This document shows positions 25,624 through 34,139 of a stretch of DNA of 64,000 nt, piece by piece. Position 1 is the first letter of the stretch. Every line of letters begins with the position of its first letter. Made by a program: the position numbers and the translations under genes. This DNA is from Marinobacter guineae (GTDB lineage: Bacteria > Pseudomonadota > Gammaproteobacteria > Pseudomonadales > Oleiphilaceae). The notes under the pieces are model-generated. The model was not told the origin of the DNA. It saw nothing but the letters and a program-made list of their open reading frames with translations, and did no database searches. The stretch covers positions 248,001-312,000 of the forward strand of contig NZ_KZ319340.1 in the NCBI RefSeq assembly GCF_002744735.1, in the 5' to 3' direction.

Positions 25624-28440
25624 CTACAGCGTTGCGCGGGCACTGGTAACCCGATCCACCAGGTACACCAGGCCGTGGTAATCCAGCCCGCTGTGCCGGC
25701 TGAGGCCAATCTCGCAGGTACGGCTGGTGGATATTCCTTCCGCACAACCAGCGGTCTGTTCCGGCAGGGTGCGCAGTGCGTGGGCATTAAGCTCCGGCAC
25801 ATTGAAGCCCTTGTCACCGGCAAAGCCGCAGCAGTGAATACCCTCGGGTACAACCACTTTCGTGCTGCAACGCCGGGCGATGTCGATCAGCCCCTCCGCT
25901 TCACCCAGGTGCTGGGTGCTGCAGGTTACGTGCACCGCCAGCGGCGTTTGCTCCGGCTCGAAGGCAAGGCGCTCCAGCAGGTGCTCCCGGATGAACTTCA
26001 CCGGATCAAACAACGCCAGGCCGGCCTCGGCCGCCGCCTCCCGGATCTGAAGCGTGCACGGGCTGGTGTCGCAGTAGACCGGATCCACCCCGTTACGGCT
26101 TGCACGCAGCAACGCACCAATCAGCTCGTCCTTTTTACCGGCGGCCTGCTCCGGGTAGCCCTTGGAGGCAAACGGCTGGCCGCAGCAAAGGCTATCAGGG
26201 GTGTCCGGAAAGACCACCTGATACCCACCCTTCTCCAGCAGCCTTCTGGTAACCGCCATCAACGAGTCCTGGGCCTTGTCGCCCCGGGCCGGGCCCATGG
26301 TGCGTGACACACAGGCTGGCAGGTACACCACCCGGGGCCGGCGGTCATCTGCGGACCCGGGCACCGGCATTACAAATCGCACTGGCTGGGGCATGCTCGG
26401 ATCCCACTGGGCCACCCGGTCACCGGACACCTTGCGTACCCCGGCGCTGAGACGGGTCAGAAGTGGCGCGCCCAGAAGCCGCTCCACACCTGAAGCACCG
26501 GCCAGCACAAACCGGGTCGCTTTAAGGGCCGCCGAAAAATGTCTGGCCAGTTGGTTGGCCACAGCCTGTCCAGAGGCCTTTTCACTTCGCAGCTTACGAA
26601 CCAGATCTCCCGTGTTGATGCCCACCGGGCAACGCTGGGCACAAAGACCGGTAGCAGCGCAGGTATCCAGACCGTGGTACTGCCAGGACTTTTCCAGTTC
26701 ACGGGTGTCCTCGCCGGCACGCCGACGGGCCTGAATATCTCTCCAGATCACGATGCGCTGGCGCGGAGACAGGGTAAGCCCTTCAGAGGGACACACCGGC
26801 TCGCAGAATCCGCACTCGATGCATTTATCCACCAGCGGATCCGCTTCGGGCAGGGGTTTGAGGTTTTTCAGGTGAATCCGGGGGTCTTCCGAGAGCACCA
26901 CATCGGGATTGAGCAGGTTGTCCGGGTCCAGCAGGCGCTTGATCCGCCACATCAGCTGCCAGGCCTCGTGGCCCCACTCCAGCTCCACAAACGGCGCCAT
27001 GTTGCGGCCGGTGCCGTGCTCGGCCTTCAGGGAACCACCAAACTCCACCGCCACCAGCTGGGCCACATCCGCCATAAAGGCCTCGTAGCGGGCCACCTCG
27101 GCCGGGTCGCCAAAGCCTTGAGGGAAAACGAAGTGCAGGTTGCCCTCAAGGGCATGGCCAAAGATGATGGCATCGTTGTAGCCGTGCTTCACAAACAGCT
27201 GCTGAAGCCGGGTAACGCCTTCGGCAAGCTGATCAATGGGGAAGGTGACGTCCTCGATAATGACCGTAGTGCCGTTGGGTCGAACCGCGCCCACCGCCGG
27301 AAAGGTGCCCTTGCGGATTGCCCAGAGCTGGCCGGAAACCCCGGCATCCCGGGTGAAATCCACCTGCTGCTCCAGTGGGAAGCCCGCCAGTGCCTCACGG
27401 ATGTGGGCCAATTGCTCCTCCAGTACATCGGGGCCGGGAGCACGGCTTTCCACCAGCAGCGCACAGGCGCCTTCGGACAAACCATGAATCCAGTCCGGCA
27501 GGCCGGGCTTGTCCTGCACCGAACGGAGGCTACGGCGGTCCAGCAGTTCCACCGCTGCCACCGGCTGTGTCTTCAGGACAGAGGCCGCCCGGCAGCACGT
27601 TTCAACATCCCGGAACACCAGCAAAGCAGTGGCCTTGTCCGGATACTCAGGCACGGTGTTGTAGGTGACCGCGCTGACAAAACCCAGAATGCCCTCCGAG
27701 CCGACCATCAGGTGAGTCAGTATCTCCAGCGGGTCGGAGAAATCGACCAGTGAGTTGAGCGACAGGCCGGTGGTGTTTTTAAGGCGGTACTTGTGGCGAA
27801 TTCGGTCTGCCAGCTCCCGATTGTTCCGGGTGTTGATGGCCAGTTTTTTCAGGGCCGCCAGCAACTCACCGTGGCTGTTGCGGAAGGCCGCCACGCTCGC
27901 GGCATTTTCGGTGTCCACGACAGCTCCATCCACCAGCACCAGGCGCATGCCGGCGAGGGTGTGGTAGCTGTTCTGGGCGGTGCCGCAACACATGCCACTG
28001 GCATTGTTGGCAACGATGCCACCAATTTTGCAGGCATTGATGGACGCCGGGTCCGGGCCGATCTTGTAGCCCCGGGGCGCCAGCCAGGCGTTGGCCTGGG
28101 CGCCAATGACACCCGGCTGCAAACGAATCTGCCGGCCGTTGTCGCGAATCTCGTGGCCATTCCACTGGTCGCCCAGGACAATCAGAATCGAGTCGCTGAT
28201 TGCCTGCCCGGAAAGGCTGGTGCCAGCCGCCCGAAAGGTAACCGGCACTTGATGCTTGCGCGCCAGTGCCAGCAGGTCGACGACCTCACCTTCATCCTGA
28301 ACGCGTACCACGACCCTGGGAATCAGCCGGTAAAAGCTGGCGTCCGTACCAAACGCGAGGGTGGAAACCGGGTCATCAAAAACCCGATTGTCCGGAATCC
28401 GTTGCCGGATCTCCGCCAGCACCGCTGAAGAAAAACTCAT
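25624..28440 (-). CDS. FAD/Fe-S D-lactate dehydrogenase, Dld-II type
   Basis: Membrane-associated oxidation of D-lactate to pyruvate, electrons passing through FAD and Fe-S clusters. The 938-residue product has an FAD-binding PCMH domain (VPVTFRAAGTSLSGQ near residue 60), an FAD-oxidase C domain, ferredoxin motifs CIECGFCEPVCP and CAATGLCAQRCP (about 535-620) and two CCG heterodisulfide-reductase-like motifs (CCGQPFASKG, CCGFAGDKG). This length and order match Dld-II of Shewanella, which is likewise linked to lldEFG. The start overlaps lutC as ATGA. YdiJ-type 2-hydroxyglutarate dehydrogenase has the same architecture and is the main alternative; context favours lactate. Confidence 0.83.
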   Translation of the reverse strand: MSFSSAVLAEIRQRIPDNRVFDDPVSTLAFGTDASFYRLIPRVVVRVQDEGEVVDLLALARKHQVPVTFRAAGTSLSGQAISDSILIVLGDQWNGHEIRDNGRQIRLQPGVIGAQANAWLAPRGYKIGPDPASINACKIGGIVANNASGMCCGTAQNSYHTLAGMRLVLVDGAVVDTENAASVAAFRNSHGELLAALKKLAINTRNNRELADRIRHKYRLKNTTGLSLNSLVDFSDPLEILTHLMVGSEGILGFVSAVTYNTVPEYPDKATALLVFRDVETCCRAASVLKTQPVAAVELLDRRSLRSVQDKPGLPDWIHGLSEGACALLVESRAPGPDVLEEQLAHIREALAGFPLEQQVDFTRDAGVSGQLWAIRKGTFPAVGAVRPNGTTVIIEDVTFPIDQLAEGVTRLQQLFVKHGYNDAIIFGHALEGNLHFVFPQGFGDPAEVARYEAFMADVAQLVAVEFGGSLKAEHGTGRNMAPFVELEWGHEAWQLMWRIKRLLDPDNLLNPDVVLSEDPRIHLKNLKPLPEADPLVDKCIECGFCEPVCPSEGLTLSPRQRIVIWRDIQARRRAGEDTRELEKSWQYHGLDTCAATGLCAQRCPVGINTGDLVRKLRSEKASGQAVANQLARHFSAALKATRFVLAGASGVERLLGAPLLTRLSAGVRKVSGDRVAQWDPSMPQPVRFVMPVPGSADDRRPRVVYLPACVSRTMGPARGDKAQDSLMAVTRRLLEKGGYQVVFPDTPDSLCCGQPFASKGYPEQAAGKKDELIGALLRASRNGVDPVYCDTSPCTLQIREAAAEAGLALFDPVKFIREHLLERLAFEPEQTPLAVHVTCSTQHLGEAEGLIDIARRCSTKVVVPEGIHCCGFAGDKGFNVPELNAHALRTLPEQTAGCAEGISTSRTCEIGLSRHSGLDYHGLVYLVDRVTSARATL

Positions 28441-29108
28441 GCATCCTCCAGAACCAGCACGATGAGCTCACGGGGACCGTGGGCACCATAGGCCAGCACT
28501 TGTTCGATATCCGCGGTCTTGGACGGGCCGGACACCAGCAAGACATTGGTGGGCAGCCCCGCCGCCCAGTTCTGCGCTACCATCATGTCATAGAGATTGT
28601 CATGAATCTCACTGGCGTTGAGCAGGGCGATATGGACCGGCGGAACCAGGCTCATAAGCCGCGGCTCCTGGCGATCAGGCCACAGCACCAGGGAACCGGT
28701 GGCCGCAATGGCGCCAAGGGTGCCAGTCAGGCTGGCATCCACGTTCCAGAACAATTCTTCCTTCCAGGCCTCCACCGGCTGATCATAGGCCAGCAAATTG
28801 ACCCGCTGTTCGGTGGCCCCAACATGCTGATGCAGCTCCCGGCCATGGTCGGTGCCGGGGGCGCACAGCAGGTTGGTGAGATTCCGTCGGGCCAACAGAT
28901 CTGCCACAAGCGCTGGCCAGTTGCCGGAACTGCACGGGTGCACTTCGGTATGGACGGCTTCCATCAGGCTGCGCAGGCGCGCAATCCGGTCTTCGGGTGC
29001 ATACCACCAGGGTTCGGTCACCAGGCGCTCGTTAAATTCATCGGGCCGCGGCATAGTGCCTTCGAGGCTGCGCCGCAGTTTTCCAAGGATGTTCGCGCGG
29101 GCGCTCAT
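28437..29108 (-). CDS. lutC: LutC/LldG, L-lactate utilisation subunit
   Basis: Third subunit of the LutABC (LldEFG) Fe-S L-lactate oxidising complex. The 223-residue protein has the LUD domain and ends in VSGPSKTADIEQVLAYGAHGPRE, the conserved LutC C-terminus. ATG at 29108 overlaps the lutB stop as ATGA; a 67-codon upstream extension inside lutB is rejected. Confidence 0.9.
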   Translation of the reverse strand: MSARANILGKLRRSLEGTMPRPDEFNERLVTEPWWYAPEDRIARLRSLMEAVHTEVHPCSSGNWPALVADLLARRNLTNLLCAPGTDHGRELHQHVGATEQRVNLLAYDQPVEAWKEELFWNVDASLTGTLGAIAATGSLVLWPDRQEPRLMSLVPPVHIALLNASEIHDNLYDMMVAQNWAAGLPTNVLLVSGPSKTADIEQVLAYGAHGPRELIVLVLEDA

Positions 29109-30556
29109 GATGACGTTTCTCCACTCGAGTCTAGATGGGCCGCGGCCAGATCGTGCAGGGACCGTCGGGCCGGAACCGGGGCACTGTGATTCTCGGTCCA
29201 GGGGCCGACATTGCTCGGCGCCAAGGCGCGCATTCGGGTTGCTGCCCACAGGAAAAGCCGGTAGAGCCCCGGGCGGGTATTGAGCATCTGCCAGCTCCGC
29301 CAGATCCACCGTTCCTTTCGGGAAAACTTGGCGCCGCCACCCTTTACCAGCTGCGGCTCTTCAGGGTTCTTTACATTTTCCTGGCGCAGGCGCTGCAACA
29401 ACTCGGGGATCGGAATTTTCACCGGGCACACGTCGCCGCAGGCACCGCACAGGGAAGAGGCGCTCGGATGATCCGGCACGTTATGCAGTCCCGCCATGTG
29501 CGGTGTGATGATCTTGCCAATGGGGCCGGGATAGACTTCACCATAAGTGTGCCCGCCTACGCGGGTATACACCGGGCAATGGTTCATACAGGCGCCGCAG
29601 CGGATACAGTTGAGGGTCTGGCGCATCTGGGCATCGGCAAAGGCTCCGCTGCGGCCATTATCCAGCAGTACCAGATGCACCTCTTCCGGTCCGTCCAGTT
29701 CGTCCGGCTGGCGGGGGCCCGAAATCAGGTTCACATAGGTAGTGATGGGCTGGCCCAGGGCAGAGCGGGTCAGCAGCGATACCAGGGGCACCACATCCCG
29801 GAGGTTCGCCACCACCTTTTCAATACCCGTCACTGCAATGTGAACCGGTGGCACCGTGGTGCTCATCCGCCCGTTGCCCTCGTTCTCCACCAACAGCAAG
29901 GTGCCGGTTTCGGCGATGGCAAAGTTCACTCCGGAAACACCGACATCCGCTTCCATGAATTTCTGCCGAAGAGTCCGACGGCCGACCTGGATCAGCTGAT
30001 TGACATCTTCGGTCTCCGGCTCGCCGAGCTTGTCATGGAACAGCTTTGATACCTGACGGGCGTTCTTGTGGATGGCGGGCATGATGATGTGGGAGGGTTT
30101 CTCACCGTCCAGCTGAACGATGTACTCCCCCATGTCGGATTCCAGGCATTCGATGCCCCGCTCCGCCAGGTAGTCGTTCATCTCCATTTCTTCACTGACC
30201 ATGGATTTGCCTTTCACCACCTGGCGCCCTTTCCGGGCCTCGATGATGTTGTGGACCAGAGTGTTGGCCTCCTCGACGGTCTCTGCCCAGTGAACTTTCA
30301 CTCCGTTTTCCGTGAGCTTCTGTTCCAGCTGTTCCAGCAGATCCGGCAGCTTCGAGAGCGAACGGGCCTTGATCCGGTTACCCAGCTCCCGCAAGCCTTC
30401 CCGTTCGTCGGCGTCCGGGAAGGCGTTGGCGCGCTTCTGCATCAGCGAATCCATCGCCGTGCGGAAATTACTGCTCAGTTGTCCGTCGGCAAGCGCTTCC
30501 CCGGCGCGGCCCCGAAAATTGGCGGACAGTTCGGTCGCCGGAATTCGCTGGCTCAT
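29105..30556 (-). CDS. lutB: LutB/LldF, Fe-S subunit of L-lactate oxidising complex
   Basis: Iron-sulfur subunit, 483 residues. LUD domain in the first 300 residues; then two 4Fe-4S motifs CIRCGACMNHCP and LCGACGDVCPVKIP with GGHTYGEVYPGPIG between them, diagnostic of LutB. The C-terminal part has the DUF3390-like tail. Overlaps both neighbours by ATGA. Confidence 0.93.
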   Translation of the reverse strand: MSQRIPATELSANFRGRAGEALADGQLSSNFRTAMDSLMQKRANAFPDADEREGLRELGNRIKARSLSKLPDLLEQLEQKLTENGVKVHWAETVEEANTLVHNIIEARKGRQVVKGKSMVSEEMEMNDYLAERGIECLESDMGEYIVQLDGEKPSHIIMPAIHKNARQVSKLFHDKLGEPETEDVNQLIQVGRRTLRQKFMEADVGVSGVNFAIAETGTLLLVENEGNGRMSTTVPPVHIAVTGIEKVVANLRDVVPLVSLLTRSALGQPITTYVNLISGPRQPDELDGPEEVHLVLLDNGRSGAFADAQMRQTLNCIRCGACMNHCPVYTRVGGHTYGEVYPGPIGKIITPHMAGLHNVPDHPSASSLCGACGDVCPVKIPIPELLQRLRQENVKNPEEPQLVKGGGAKFSRKERWIWRSWQMLNTRPGLYRLFLWAATRMRALAPSNVGPWTENHSAPVPARRSLHDLAAAHLDSSGETSS

Positions 30557-31392
30557 GCGACCTCCCCGGCAGCGCTGCCATTGATCCGCTCCCAGAGAAA
30601 GCTGGCCAGATGCCGGCCCCGAAAGGCCTCGCGCTGTTTTTCCAGGGAGCCGTTAATGTTCATCAGACAGCCGCCATCGGCGGTAACCATTTCGACAGCC
30701 CCGGAATCGATCAGTGACCGGGTTTTATCGTTCACCATGGCACCGGAGACTTCCGGCATCCGCACCGAGAAGGTGCCACCGAAGCCACAGCATTCGCTCT
30801 CATGGTCATGGTCCACCCGTTCCACCTTGTCCAATTGCCCCAAAAGCTCCCGGGCATGCAGGTGGGTGTTCATCTCCCGACGCGCGGAGCAGGAGGTGTG
30901 CAGGGCAATTTGACTCGGTTCGCCCTGATCGGACAGCTGAACCCGGCAGACCTTAAGCAGGAATTCGGTCAATTCGAAGGTGCGCTCGGCAAGGGCTTCA
31001 ACCCGCTTCAGAGTATCTGGCTCATCGGCAAAGAGCGCCCGGTAATGATGCCGGAACATGCCGGCGCACGAGCCGGAGGGCACCACCACCGGAAGTCCTG
31101 GCCGGTCCAGAACTTCCAGCTGGGCGCGGGCCACTGCCCGGGCTTCGTTCCGGTAACCGGAGGTCCAGGCGGGTTGGCCGCAACAGCTCTGTGCCTGTGG
31201 AAAATTCACCCTGATACCTTCCCGCTCCAGCAGGCGAATGGCGTCCAGCCCCGCTTCCGGGAAGAACAGGTCCACCACGCAGGTACCAAACAGCGTGACC
31301 GCCTCTGGTTTATCCGGGTAATGGCGATCGGTCTCTCTCTCGGGCGCAACGCGGGTCGCATTCGGCGCGGCATCGTAAAACAGTTCACTCAT
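30553..31392 (-). CDS. lutA: LutA/LldE, CCG-domain subunit of L-lactate oxidising complex
   Basis: First gene of the lactate operon, 279 residues. Two CCG domains (QSCCGQPAWTSGYR, about residue 70, and SECCGFGGTFSVRMPEVS, about 200) of the heterodisulfide reductase type. An N-terminal extension of about 30 residues precedes TLFGTCVVDLFFPE, where LutA proteins usually begin; an internal start is possible but none is clearly better. Promoter and operators lie just upstream (31430-31588). Confidence 0.91.
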   Translation of the reverse strand: MSELFYDAAPNATRVAPERETDRHYPDKPEAVTLFGTCVVDLFFPEAGLDAIRLLEREGIRVNFPQAQSCCGQPAWTSGYRNEARAVARAQLEVLDRPGLPVVVPSGSCAGMFRHHYRALFADEPDTLKRVEALAERTFELTEFLLKVCRVQLSDQGEPSQIALHTSCSARREMNTHLHARELLGQLDKVERVDHDHESECCGFGGTFSVRMPEVSGAMVNDKTRSLIDSGAVEMVTADGGCLMNINGSLEKQREAFRGRHLASFLWERINGSAAGEVA

Positions 31393-31429
31393 TAACTAAC
31401 GCCTCTGTAGAACTCCAGACTGCGGGCTA

Positions 31430-31458
31430 TATAAATTGGTAAGACCAATTGACATCAA
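31430..31458 (-). promoter_or_regulatory. Predicted lutA promoter with operator between -35 and -10
   Basis: On the minus strand TTGATG (31458-31453) and TTTATA (31435-31430) are separated by exactly 17 bases. The 17-bp spacer is almost the entire operator at 31434-31450. Occupancy by a dimeric GntR repressor would block sigma-70 RNA polymerase directly. Confidence 0.55.
31434..31450. promoter_or_regulatory. PdhR/LldR-type operator 1
   Basis: AATTGGT-AAG-ACCAATT, a perfect 7-bp inverted repeat with a 3-base spacer. This is the form recognised by FadR-subfamily GntR regulators; E. coli PdhR is known to bind ATTGGTNNNACCAAT. It lies in the proposed lutA promoter. Confidence 0.8.
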
Positions 31459-31478
31459 ATACTTTATAAAGTATTTGA
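31455..31478. repeat. Perfect 24-bp palindrome in the lut/regulator intergenic region
   Basis: TCAAATACTTTA (31455-31466) is followed immediately by its exact reverse complement TAAAGTATTTGA (31467-31478). It is unrelated in sequence to the two ATTGGT/ACCAAT operators that flank it and lies just upstream of the proposed lutA -35 box, partly overlapping it. Probably a binding site for a second regulator, possibly an activator. Confidence 0.8.
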
Positions 31479-31507
31479 GAGCACCCGCTGCTGTCAAAGG
31501 ATTTATC

Positions 31508-31523
31508 TACGACATCAGTCGTA
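31508..31523. repeat. Short inverted repeat TACGAC-N4-GTCGTA
   Basis: TACGAC (31508-31513) and GTCGTA (31518-31523) form a 6-bp dyad with spacer ATCA between the divergent lactate genes. It could be a further protein-binding site; six pairs alone can arise by chance. Confidence 0.35.
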
Positions 31524-31571
31524 ATACAGGGAATTTAAGGTCAAGACTTGGTAGCCGGATGGGGTTTGTGG

Positions 31572-31588
31572 TATTGGTATGACCAATA
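31572..31588. promoter_or_regulatory. PdhR/LldR-type operator 2
   Basis: TATTGGT-ATG-ACCAATA, a perfect 7-bp inverted repeat with 3-base spacer, the same core as operator 1. It lies 30 bases before the regulator's likely start codon, so it probably mediates autoregulation. The spacer happens to be an in-frame ATG, which should not be taken as the start. Confidence 0.8.
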
Positions 31589-31617
31589 TTGAAAGACGTA
31601 AAATGAGACAGCTACCC

Positions 31618-32394
31618 ATGGACATCGGACACATCGCCCCGCGCCGACTCGCAGATACCATCGTGGAACAACTGGAAACCATGATTCTGGAAGGCACCCT
31701 GCAGCCGGGGGAGCGGCTGCCTCCGGAACGGGTTCTGGCGGAGCAGTTCGGGGTTTCTCGCCCCTCCCTGCGGGAGGCAGTTCAGAAACTCTCGGCAAAA
31801 GGTCTTCTTATAAGCCGCCAGGGCGGTGGAAATTTCGTGACCGAGTCCCTGGGCGGCAGCTTCAGTGACCCGTTGATTCCTTTGCTGGAAAACCGGCCCG
31901 AGGCCCAACGGGACCTGCTGGAATTCCGACGGACGCTTGAAGCAGACTGCGCCTACTACGCCGCACTGAGAGCCACCGAGGTGGACAGGGCTCACCTGAA
32001 GAACGCTTACGAAGCCCTGCAGGCCTGCTATGCCAACGACACTGACCGGGATCTGGAAGAAGAAGGGGCGGCCGACGCCCGCTTCCATCTGGCCATTGCC
32101 GAAGCCAGCCACAACGTGATTCTGCTGCACACCATCCGCAACCTGTTCAACATGCTCAAGAGCAACGTGGTGACCAACATCGGCGGGATGTATCAGAGAG
32201 AGGTGGAAACCCGGAAAGGCCTGGTGGACCAGCACCGGATGCTGTTTGAAGCAATCATGGAGGGCCGGGCCGAGGATGCCCGGGAATTGGCCGGCACCCA
32301 CATCCAGTATGTGCAGAAAGTTCTCTCGGAGCGAAGCGAGAATCACCGGCGACTTGAGCGGTCTCTTCGCCGGGACAAGCTTTCACGGATCTGA
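31618..32394 (+). CDS. PdhR/LldR-like GntR-family regulator of lactate genes
   Basis: FadR-subfamily repressor, 258 residues. The winged helix (about 8-75) reads ILEGTLQPGERLPPERVLAE, then VSRPSLREAVQKLSAKGLL, then RQGGGNFV, nearly identical in pattern to E. coli PdhR as I recall it; the rest is an FCD ligand domain. I place the start at 31618 because it puts the same 26 residues before the ILEG motif as in PdhR. Open-frame ATGs at 31579 and 31603 are less likely, the former lying inside operator 2. Lactate or pyruvate is the probable effector, from its divergent position to lutABC-dld. Confidence 0.87.
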   Translation: MDIGHIAPRRLADTIVEQLETMILEGTLQPGERLPPERVLAEQFGVSRPSLREAVQKLSAKGLLISRQGGGNFVTESLGGSFSDPLIPLLENRPEAQRDLLEFRRTLEADCAYYAALRATEVDRAHLKNAYEALQACYANDTDRDLEEEGAADARFHLAIAEASHNVILLHTIRNLFNMLKSNVVTNIGGMYQREVETRKGLVDQHRMLFEAIMEGRAEDARELAGTHIQYVQKVLSERSENHRRLERSLRRDKLSRI

Positions 32395-32396
32395 AT

Positions 32397-33137
32397 TCAG
32401 AGCAGGCGGCGGATCTCTTTCCACAGCCTGCGATAGGCGTCTGCCGCCACCGAGCCGGGTGCCAGCAACTCCACCGGTGTGCCTTCCTCGCCCATTTTCT
32501 CAACCACACTGGCGTTCGGGATGATGGTCTTCAGGCCCTTGGGCAGAATCTCATCCTGGGCGTCAATCAGCTCCCGGTGCAGGCCCTTGCGCCGGTCTGC
32601 CATGGAATAGAACGGGTGCAGTTTGGAGGGCTTCAGCTTTTTGTCCTTCGAGAACTCCTGCAACTGCTTCCAGCTGTTGAGGGAAAGCCAGGTCGGAATC
32701 ACCGGCACAAACACCTCATCGGCCGCCTTGAGCACCTGCTCGGAAAGCCTGGACAGTGAGGGCGGGCAGTCGAGAATAACCAGACTGGTTTCTTCCGAAA
32801 GTGGCGCCAGCCACTGCCTGATCAGGTTGCTGCCGTCTTCCTGATCCAGCTTTACATCGAGATTACGGAAACTGGTGTGGGAGGGAATGAAGTCCAGATT
32901 CGCGTATTCGCTTTCGTGGATAAACTCGGCAATAGGGGTTTTGCCCTTGAGCAGATGAGAAAGCTTGTGCCCCTTCACCTCGTCGGCACCAGCCAGATAC
33001 CAGCTGGACGCCCCCTGCGGATCAAGATCCCAGAGCAGGGTGGAGTAGCCGGCCTGGCTGGCGAGATAAGCGATATTCACCGCGGCTGCGGTTTTTCCAA
33101 CGCCGCCCTTGAGACTGTAAAACGCAATGGTCCTCAT
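32397..33137 (-). CDS. Orphan ParA/MinD-family ATPase
   Basis: Deviant Walker A ATPase, 246 residues: YSLKGGVGKTAAAVN at residue 8 with the signature Lys, LLWDLDPQGAS (Walker A'), and VILDCPPSL (Walker B). It has no N-terminal DNA-binding domain, no adjacent parB, and no flagellar, chemotaxis-array or carboxysome genes nearby, so its cargo is unknown. It is preceded by a terminator (33170-33187) and therefore transcribed alone. Close relatives may position protein clusters or act in plasmid-like partition; I cannot choose. Confidence 0.83.
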   Translation of the reverse strand: MRTIAFYSLKGGVGKTAAAVNIAYLASQAGYSTLLWDLDPQGASSWYLAGADEVKGHKLSHLLKGKTPIAEFIHESEYANLDFIPSHTSFRNLDVKLDQEDGSNLIRQWLAPLSEETSLVILDCPPSLSRLSEQVLKAADEVFVPVIPTWLSLNSWKQLQEFSKDKKLKPSKLHPFYSMADRRKGLHRELIDAQDEILPKGLKTIIPNASVVEKMGEEGTPVELLAPGSVAADAYRRLWKEIRRLL

Positions 33138-33169
33138 CCTGCCATGTCCTTTTTTTCAGGCATAAAAAA

Positions 33170-33187
33170 ACCGGGGAAGTCCCCGGT
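33170..33187 (-). terminator. Rho-independent terminator, minus strand
   Basis: Stem ACCGGGG (33170-33176) / CCCCGGT (33181-33187) with loop AAGT. On the minus strand it is followed by a run of seven or more T (from the A-run at 33164-33170). It ends the transcript arriving from the methyltransferase gene, just before the parA-like gene. Confidence 0.85.
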
Positions 33188-33344
33188 CAAAGCATTCACA
33201 CGATGCACAACACAATGCATGTCGTCCTGATAAGTTCTCAGAATACGCTTGCCGGGTGACAGTTTGATGACAGCCTTGGTGGCCGTCAGAAAAACCTTGT
33301 TTCTTTCCTTACTCCTTTACTTACTCCTGCCCTCGCCCCCCCTT

Positions 33345-34100
33345 TCACTGGCTCACTTTTTCCCAGACGGACAGCTCAGAAAAGCTGTGCTGGAACTTGT
33401 TCCGGGTTTCCCGAATAACAAAAGGCAGGCTCCAGGGCTCAAACAGCAGACGGAAATGGGGCGCCAGCATCTCGGTCAGGCCATCGAACGTAGAGAAGTC
33501 CTCACCGTTCTTTTTGAATCCGCCAACCCAATGCTCCTTCGGGGTGTATTCCTCCAGCCAGGTATAAGGCGAGGCAATGACCAGCAAGCCGAGTTCGTTA
33601 ATTCGCTCGTGGATGGTGGTCAGAAAAAGTGAAGGCTGATACAGGCGGTCAATCAGGTTGCCCGCCAGCACCAGATCGTAACCGGTAAACTCAGGCTTCA
33701 GATCACAGGCATCGCCCTGATGGAAAGCCACCCGACTGGCGGCCTCTTCCAACCCCAGGAAGGCCAGCGTCTGCTCCTGGTAGGTCACCAGCTCGCCCTC
33801 TTCCGGGCGGGCATAGCGCACCCGTTTTTCCCGGGCCACCTCCTTGCATTTGTCCACGAAGGCGTTGGAAAAATCGATGCCGTCAACGTGCTGAAAATAG
33901 CGGGCCAGCTCAAAGCTGGTTCTGCCACAGGCACAACCAATATCCAGTGCGCGTTGCAGCGGCCGGCCACCCATCGCATCCATGGCCGCATCGGCCAGTG
34001 CCTTGGGGAAATTGGCCTCGCCGTGCCACCGTTCGCCAAAATGAAACTCCAGATACTGGGCAAGAGTGGTATCGTTTTCATAGAACGCGCTTTGCTGCAC
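33345..34100 (-). CDS. Stand-alone OvoA-C-terminal-type SAM methyltransferase (putative 4-mercaptohistidine N1-methyltransferase)
   Basis: Class I SAM methyltransferase, 251 residues: SAM motif ALDIGCACGRTSFELAR (about residue 51), GIDFSNAFVD, VLAGNLIDRLYQP, ASPYTWLEEYTP and PFVIRETRNKFQ. This run of motifs is what I recall from the C-terminal methyltransferase domain of ovothiol synthase OvoA, which N-methylates 5(4)-mercaptohistidine. Here it is a separate gene with no sulfoxide-synthase domain attached or nearby. GTG start at 34100 with AAGGAG upstream. If the assignment is right, it finishes ovothiol synthesis begun by an enzyme encoded elsewhere. Confidence 0.75.
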   Translation of the reverse strand: MQQSAFYENDTTLAQYLEFHFGERWHGEANFPKALADAAMDAMGGRPLQRALDIGCACGRTSFELARYFQHVDGIDFSNAFVDKCKEVAREKRVRYARPEEGELVTYQEQTLAFLGLEEAASRVAFHQGDACDLKPEFTGYDLVLAGNLIDRLYQPSLFLTTIHERINELGLLVIASPYTWLEEYTPKEHWVGGFKKNGEDFSTFDGLTEMLAPHFRLLFEPWSLPFVIRETRNKFQHSFSELSVWEKVSQ

Positions 34101-34139
34101 GGGGAGCTCTCCTTCGGCTTGTTATCCGCTCAATACGCT

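Noticed and set aside
31579..31617. N-terminal extension of the GntR regulator from ATG 31579
   Set aside because: The ATG is the spacer of a perfect operator, and the extension has no counterpart in PdhR-type proteins.
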